Assembly (NCBI RefSeq): GCF_030247185.1
Contig: NC_080571.1
Span: 165,004,047-165,068,046, forward strand
Direction of reading: 5' to 3'
Length of the DNA stretch: 64,000 nucleotides
Origin: Malaya genurostris
Lineage: Eukaryota; Arthropoda; Insecta; Diptera; Culicidae
The notes beneath the pieces were generated by a model that worked only from the letters and a program-made list of their open reading frames with translations, searched no databases and was not told the origin of the DNA. A program made the translations under genes and the position numbers. Shown here in pieces: positions 57,437 through 64,000 of the stretch (position 1 is the first letter of the stretch; each line of letters starts with the position of its first letter).

Positions 57437-57570
57437 GTAAGTGGAGGAGGTGATGTTAGAAGCGCCCATGCCTTGAGTGGCTGGCGACGAGCAGCCATGG
57501 ACCGAGTAATGTGGAGACGTATTCTTGATGCAGCAAAGAACACCGCAGGCCTAATGCTGTTAGGTTAGGT
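57313..57570 (+). repeat. Tandem duplication of the RTE 3' end
   Basis: The stretch from GTGATCTCAGAAGC / GTGATGTTAGAAGC through CTTGAGTGGCTGGCGACGAGC to CTAATGCTGTTAGG occurs at about 57318-57435 and again at 57454-57569, with a few differences. Both copies end in TTAGG(TTAGG)TAAGTG-type sequence. Confidence 0.88.
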
Positions 57571-58955
57571 AAGTGAATTTGATTTCCAAAAACATGGTAC
57601 CATTGGAAAGGATATTCAAAACATTACAAAATGGCATATTGGTTACCAGTATAAACTTACTTTTATTCTTGTAAATCGTGATTTTTCTCGAAAACATTCA
57701 TGGGGGCAGGTTGGCCGAGTTTTGTGCGGGGTTGGTTGGCCGAGCTGTAATTTTGGCTCTAAGCCAAAATTACAAAAAAGTGCATTTGGATATTCGTGAA
57801 ATGTTTTCCTTTTTTGGACGGAATTGGATTGTATGTTTATATTGATGATCATAAGAAAAAATATTCATGAGAAATAAGTTATGGAAATAAATTAAAATCA
57901 TTGACAAAAAGAAATAAGAGATTAGAATCCAATTCCAATATTTCATGCATCAAATGCCATCAAAACTTTTAACATTTAGAGTTCTTGTCAGGATTTCTCG
58001 CAGATTGACCCAACCCCGAACAAAACTCGTCCATCAGTATAGAATTTGTTTCAGATATAAGCCATCCTGAATGTAACAGACCTCTCCCCAAGGCTGATTC
58101 TGAGGAGCGTCAAGGTCGTGAATCCCGAATTAATTAAAAACTTTAACAATTCTCTAATAAAAGAGGCATCTCCAATGAGTAAAAAATGAAACCAATGCAG
58201 TCGAAACTAATTCCAGCATAGTTAAAAAGACTCAAAACCCAAAAAGGGTAGTTTTTTCACGTGCTTACATAATGAAAATGATGCATACAGAGTTTTTCAA
58301 CTAATGAAAACGTTTATTGATACAATTGATGTTGTGGCGGGATTACAAAACTACCACTTTTCCACGTTAAACCCTCAGAACAATTTCAATATTACATTTC
58401 ATTTCGACACAATATAGTTACATTGTAAACGTCTTCATGAGAATACTTTGTACGGAAACCAGCCATACATCGTAGCACATACAGTCTTATGATTTGATGC
58501 ATCGGCACTTTACAAATCATAAACTTTAAATATTTTATGAGTTGGACCGATATGACCGAAATTATGCTCGGTACCAAAAACGGTCCTCCTATCTTAAACA
58601 CTTGAATTGCTTACAGCCCACAAGCAAAGTAACGCAATGAATAGAAACACTTTAAACCATGCGCGCCGCTGGCGTGGCTCCTCGCGCGAAGGAAAATAAA
58701 TAACTTCAATTGTTCTTGCCATCGCTGCGGATCGAGCGATGTTTATTAAACATTAGCCATCTCCATATAATCATTACCAAAACCAACCTACCCCGGCTCC
58801 GAGGGTCCGATTTTTTTCTCCGCATTTGATTGTTAATACAGGAATGGAAAAAATCACACAAAGCGTTTATCAAAATGTCTAACCAGAAAGCGTACAGCAA
58901 TTTCGAAATCAAAACTCGGCCAACTAGCACCGGTCTCGCCCACTAACAATCATAA
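57571..58955. other. Unassigned AT-rich sequence with a short inverted repeat
   Basis: Contains CAGGTTGGCCGAGTTTTGTG (57707) and, inverted, CCCCGAACAAAACTCGTCCA (58013), about 300 bp apart. A perfect hairpin lies between them at 57747-57773. Two minus-strand ORFs of about 70 codons (58392-58601 and 58706-58930) show no motif. Nothing else recognised. Confidence 0.5.
57747..57773. other. Perfect 12-bp stem hairpin
   Basis: GTAATTTTGGCT, loop CTA, AGCCAAAATTAC, followed by an A run. It looks like a terminator-type hairpin, but in this eukaryotic repeat context it is more likely part of a small inverted-repeat element. Confidence 0.8.
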
Positions 58956-58959
58956 GATA

Positions 58960-59389
<430 letters not shown>

Positions 59390-59806
59390 CAAAGTAATTA
59401 ATGACCAGTCACTCTGATCAAAAATTTTGAGAAATAAAACGACTGCTGCCGCAAAAATATAGGGAATCTATGAAAAAAGATATCATTTCACTGTTAGGTG
59501 GATTAGGCACGTTTTTGCTTCGACGGTACACAAATTTGACACTGTTTTATTATTTAATCACATAATTTATAAGACACTCTGCTTAAGCTCTAGAATGCTG
59601 ACGGAGGACCTTGTACCCTTTAATTCCGTAACCGGAAGTCGTCTCCGCATGAAATTAAGGCCTTTCATTGCAATCTAAATTTGTGAAAATCTAAAACGCA
59701 ATCTCTGAGAAAAGTAATTTGAAACTGAAATTTTTACACTTATCACTATGTAATTCCGGAACCTGATGTCGGATTAATATGAAATTAAGTAGTTTCCTAA
59801 GGCATC
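59390..59806. repeat. Repeat-family fragments before the palindrome
   Basis: ACTCTGCTTAAGCTCTAGAATGC at 59573 resembles the 3' end of I copy A (2925), possibly a 3' stub. 59610-59806 holds two monomers of the TTCCGGAACC..GTCGGAT family, interrupted by the TTAA element. Confidence 0.5.
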
Positions 59807-61624
59807 TTAACACTCCTAATACCAAGCCTAAAAAAGTTACGCGAAGCACCAAGCCTCAAAAAAAGTTGGAACGGTAACTTTGAGCTATCATAGCTCAGTT
59901 GATACTTGACCAATTTCGATAAATTTTCCACCCTCGAATTTTGTGAAGTTTGTAGATTATTTTAGGTATATCATTATTGACGATCGTTTAGGAAAAACTA
60001 ATGAAAATCAGATTTTTCCCGTTCCAAGTTTTTTTTCGAGCTCATAACGTGCCCTATCTGCATTCATGCGGCACCTGCATCGCGAATCGGATATTGAGAA
60101 CTTCAACTTTACCGAGTCATAACTATGTTGTTAGTCAACCGATCTTCAAAATTTGTTCACCATTGGAAAGGCACTACTTCCAGAAATAAAACGCACTGAA
60201 AAAACCGAAAAATAGGGTTATCTACCCAAAGTTATAATGAAAACTGTGGATAGATGACCTAAGAAAAGATGAGACTTTTTACAATGATCGTAAATATCTC
60301 GAAATTCAAAGCGATGACCTATATATTTTTATACATCATTCGATTGCTAGTGATACCAGCTACAATTTTCGCACAATTACCATTCCTACACAATCAGAAG
60401 AAAACATTGAGAAATCCATGAATTTATAAATATATATATGAATTTTTCATTTTTTCCACATGTTTGTATATAACTCAAAAATTAAAGCGGTGACATGTAC
60501 ATTTTTTTGATTCAAAATATTGAAATCATTACCAGAAACAATGTATTGATGATCAAAATTATATACCCGTTCAAAGAATCTCAAGAAATTTGGTACAAAT
60601 ACAGAGAATTTGTGTTATTGGAAAAATTTTGCCAAACAACATGAAATCAAAATTTTTAAATTTTATGACATATATTTTTTTATTATTTTAGTTGGAAATT
60701 TATTATAAACAAAATTTACAAAAAAAACTGAAACTTGGATTTCACTGAAAATTTTAAAATTTTTAGTAAATAACCCAAAACTCTTAAAATATTTTTGTAT
60801 TGGACAAACGATCTAAACAACTTTTATGCACAACACAAACGCATTTGATAACTACTAAAATTCTGATTTTGTTGTAGGTTTGCCGTAGAATCTCAAAAAA
60901 TAGATAAAAGATCGGGAATTTTAAAATTTCCGAGTTAAATTGCATTGCACAGTGGACAAAAACATTTGTGACATAACCTTATACTTTAGAGCTATGATGT
61001 CGTCAAAACAAATGATCAGTGAAGATAAGTCATATGTCTATGTACATGGTATTAGGGTGACTCTTATTATTAAGGTGATCCAAAACTTATTTTCCGGATT
61101 TATTGAGATAAAGGACTGCATTTTTCGGCAAAATTGTAGATAAACTTATATCGAGCAGCTTTGCTGAGGACATCATAGTAGTATCTGCAACGGTTTTAGT
61201 GTTACAGCTATTTTTAAAAAGCAACTTAGGGTGTTCCTCAAAAAATCAGATTTTTTGCTCTAGCATTTATATTTTTCTTTTTTCGAGGTATCTTTGAACA
61301 TCTTTTAGAGTTTGTTAAAACCAATTTTTTAATGACTGGCGTGTTTAGGTAGCGTTTTCTGAACCGAAGTTATGAGCAAAACTAGTTCAAAAACAGGTTA
61401 TTTTCAAACTGCTATATCTAACATTGAGGAAAACGAAAAAAATCCGTTTTTTGTATTTGACAAAAAATATTTTCGAGCATGTTTATAAAAAAAGGCGGAG
61501 GTGATATTTTTTTAAATTTTTTTAAGTTATTTTCATACATTGGGTTTTTTCATTGAAAAATATTCGTATCAGTCATTTATTAGCTATATAAGGTATTTTT
61601 GTCTAAAGTGTCAAATTAATTCAA

Positions 61625-61962
61625 GTGCATATTCGGGAAGAAATCATTCTGCATTCTTCGGGGAATGCAGAATGGTGTCGTTTTTGTAAAATCTCTAACA
61701 CCTCTCGGTGGTTGGAGGTTTTATCTACCGTGCATTTTGGCACCTGCAGAACGTTCAGCATCCTTTCGGGGATGCAGGATGATTTATTTCTTTATGTTTT
61801 GTGCTGTTTTCCCATCTCACCCAATTCCCAATTCCCGTCCATGTTCCTTTTATCCTTTCCTTCCCATCAGGAAGTTGATGAGAAGCTACGGCAAGGCACG
61901 AATCTCCAAATAACTAGGGGAACATGCCACTTGAGCCAATTAGTTCTGATAACATAGGTGCA
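61625..61962 (+). repeat. LOA-type 3' untranslated fragment inside the palindrome centre
   Basis: It matches the reverse complement of 47121-47520: GCACGAATCTCCAAATA..GGGGAACATGCC versus GGCACGTTCCCCTTGATATTTGGAGATTTGTGC, and GGATGCAGG, TTCTGCATTC segments. The plus-strand end TTAGTTCTGATAACA corresponds to the LOA 3' terminus. No coding sequence; the ORFs at 61625-61957 are incidental. Confidence 0.75.
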
Positions 61963-62079
61963 GGGTTTCATTCAGTAAAAAGCATTCAAACGAAGAGGTT
62001 GTTTTTCGAGACGAAGACAACTGTAAGCTGCAAATAGATTGGTTGGTTGGTGCTAATCGCATAGGCTGCTGCAAAGCCA

Positions 62080-62300
62080 ATATACGGGGCGATTCCAGTT
62101 TCATAAGTGCCTGAAATAGTGGAACTCACTTCACTGAGAAAGATGGCCTAACCGATTTGAGAATTGTTTCATTTTGTAGGTAACATTAGTTCATGCACTA
62201 GCTTTCATGTTTTTCAAAAATCAAACAAAACTGTTTGAAGAATACATTTTTATATGAGAATAAGAGAGATATGAGAAAGGCATCATTACACAACTAGGTG
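62080..62300. repeat. MITE-like fragment in the palindrome centre
   Basis: It ends in AGAGATATGAGAAAGGCATC, the same AGAAAGGC-type terminus as the repeats at 1074-1106 and 24130-24155. The remaining sequence is unassigned. Confidence 0.4.
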
Positions 62301-63868
62301 GATAAAAACAAGTTTTACTTAATTTCGAATGATTTTTTGTGCTAAATTCAGAATTCTACTTTTTCTAAATTGTTTACTAATAGAAAATTCAAATAATTTT
62401 CGAATTCTATACATTCCGAAATAATTCTAAGTTTGTGATATTTAAATTCTAATATTCTGTCGATTATAATTGATGTCGTTTAGGATAGCGGAAAATTTAA
62501 GATATATTTTTTTGTTCTTAATTGCTTGTAAAACAAAAATCAAGCAATAATTTCTTTTTTAATTGTAGTTGGTTTCTTTGGCCATGGGTTAGTATATAGA
62601 TTTCATATAAATTTACGTTCTATTTATTTTTGTACAAAGATATTGAATTAATTTAAAATTTTCGTGTTGTCACAAAATTTATTTTATTATTAGAAACAAA
62701 TTCTACGTCTCTTTGAAACAGATGAAATCAAAACGGATTCCAATATTTTCACTTTGATTTGCAGAAACGTTGGAACGCAATATATATCAGAAATTTTGAA
62801 ATTTCCGATCTTCTACCGATTTTTTGAGATTTTACGGAAAACCTAAAACAAAAAAACCTAATTTTAGTAGTTAACAATTCCGTTTGGAATGTGCATAAAA
62901 ATTGTTTAGATCTTTTGTCCAATACAAAAACATTATTATTTTTAGAGTTTAGGTATATTTACCAACATTTTTAAGATTTTCAGTGAAATCCAAGTTTCAG
63001 TTTTTTTGTAAATTTTGTTCATAATAAATTTCCAACTAAAATAATAAAAAAATATATGTCATAAAATTTCAAAGTTTTGATTTGTTTTTTTTTGCAAAAT
63101 TTTCCCAATAATAGAAATTCTCTGTATTTGTACCAAATTTCTTGAGATTCTTTGAACGGATATATAATTTTGATCATCAATACATTGTTTCTGGTAATGA
63201 TTCCAATACTCTGAATCAAAAACATGTACATGTCATCGCTTTAATTTTTGAGTTATATACAAACATGTGAAAAAATAAAATGAAAAATTCATATATATTT
63301 ATAAATCCATCGATTGTTTAATGTTTTCTTTTGATTGTGCTGGAATGGTAGTTGAGCGAAAATTGTAGCTGGTATCACTAGCAATCGAATGATGTATAAA
63401 AATATATAGGTCATCGCTTTGAATTTCGAGATATTTACGATCATTGTAAAAAGTTTCATCTTTTCTTAGGTCATCTATCTACAGTTTTCATTATAACTTT
63501 GGGTAGACAACCCTATTTTTAGTTTTTTTCAGTACGTTTTATTTGTGGAAGTAGTGCCTTTCCAATGGTGAACAAATTTTGAAGATCGGTTGACTAACAA
63601 CATAGTTATGACTCGGTAAAGTTAAAGTATTCAATATTTTCTATGCGACGTTTATGCCAAAGGAAAGAAAATTGGAAAGCAGATAGGGCATATTAGGCGC
63701 GTGAAAAAAACTTGGAACGGGAAAAATTAAATTTTCATTGGTTTTCCTTTGAACTTCACAAAATTCGAGGGTGAAAAATTTATTCAGATTCGTTGAAAAA
63801 CAGCTGAGCTATGACAGCTCAAAGTTACCGTTCCAACTTTTTTTGAGGCTTGGTATTTGGAGTGTTAA

Positions 63869-64000
63869 TACCTTTCGTTTTAATTTAAGTTTGTGAGTAC
63901 CGGTTCATCCATCTTCGAAAAAGTTAGTGCATATATTATTCTACATATCACCCTGTAATTCCGGAACTGGAAAAAAAATCTGCAGTAAAATTCAATAATT
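63869..64000. repeat. Continuation of the TTCCGGAACTGG repeat family
   Basis: TACCTTTCGTTTTAATTTAA and AATTCCGGAACTGG match the monomers near 640-660 and 900 and continue the sequence interrupted at 59806. Confidence 0.65.

Larger units (their letters stand above)
56176..57570 (+). mobile_element. 5'-truncated RTE-clade non-LTR retrotransposon
   Basis: The sequence starts inside the RT and runs to a GTTAGG-type tail near 57570. RT and C-terminal motifs are those of RTE elements, and there is no RNase H. The last 120 bp of coding sequence are repeated in tandem before the tail. Several frameshifts are present. Confidence 0.85.
59811..63864. mobile_element. 4.05-kb TTAA-flanked element with about 1.1-kb inverted arms
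   Basis: Bases 59811 to about 60945 are the imperfect reverse complement of about 62777-63864. Examples are CACTCCTAATACCAAGCCT versus AGGCTTGGTATTTGGAGTG at the ends; AAAGTTGGAACGGTAACTTT versus AAAGTTACCGTTCCAACTTT; and ATGACCTATATATTTTTATA versus its complement. TTAA lies directly outside both ends (59807-59810 and 63865-63868). Sequence on the two outer sides joins into one monomer of the surrounding repeat family, so this is an insertion. No transposase frame is seen; the centre (60946-62776) has other repeat pieces. TTAA targets are typical of piggyBac-type elements, but family membership is unproven. Confidence 0.85.

Overview
The window is eukaryotic, AT-rich, and made almost entirely of transposable elements. 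I see no cellular protein gene, rRNA gene, tRNA gene or CRISPR array. The mix of families points to an insect, most probably a culicid mosquito: I-clade, LOA-clade, RTE-clade, Jockey/CR1-type and L1-like non-LTR elements, Ty3/gypsy and BEL/Pao LTR elements, a mariner-type element, and short repeats ending in a GCCTTTCT/AGAAAGGC motif. The organism is inference; nothing here is a species marker. Layout, part 1 (1-25 kb): 1-2.9 kb holds degenerate repeats of a TTCCGGAACC-GGAAGTCG family, a minisatellite, a foldback repeat and AT-rich simple repeat. An I-clade element on the minus strand (copy A, 2897-22337) is cut in two by a 16.1-kb Ty3/gypsy-type element (4529-20644, coding strand minus). That element has 1.3-kb LTRs differing at about 8 positions, a tRNA-Leu-type primer binding site, a gag-protease-pol reading frame with two retropepsin-like domains, and a long AT-rich 3' region. 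It carries two insertions of its own: a 5'-truncated LINE in its 3' LTR (5377-7513), and a mariner derivative with perfect 178-bp inverted arms near the end of pol (11391-12315). Part 2 (22-39 kb): an AAT microsatellite, MITE-like repeats, a decayed gypsy integrase fragment, a second and more complete I-clade element (copy B, about 25306-31185), a decayed L1-like element with an internal tandem triplication (31190-35060), and a gypsy-type gag remnant (35674-36105). Part 3 (39-54.5 kb): a BEL/Pao element bounded by two 499-bp LTRs that differ at about 16 positions. It is broken by a gypsy-type element (40549 to about 46904), a LOA-type LINE flanked by a 71-bp duplication (47121-49325), and a 1176-bp DNA transposon with perfect terminal inverted repeats (51479-52654). 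Part 4 (54.5-64 kb): diverged tandem repeats, a decayed RTE-clade element with a duplicated 3' end, a 430-bp ATT array, and a TTAA-flanked 4.05-kb element (59811-63864) whose roughly 1.1-kb ends are inverted copies of each other. Overall this is nested retrotransposition at least three layers deep. The nesting plus LTR divergence gives a relative chronology: BEL is older than the 16-kb gypsy element, which is older than the LINE and mariner inside it. The most unusual signals are the double retropepsin polyprotein, the mariner with symmetrical arms, the giant TTAA palindrome, and the 71-bp duplication around the LOA copy.
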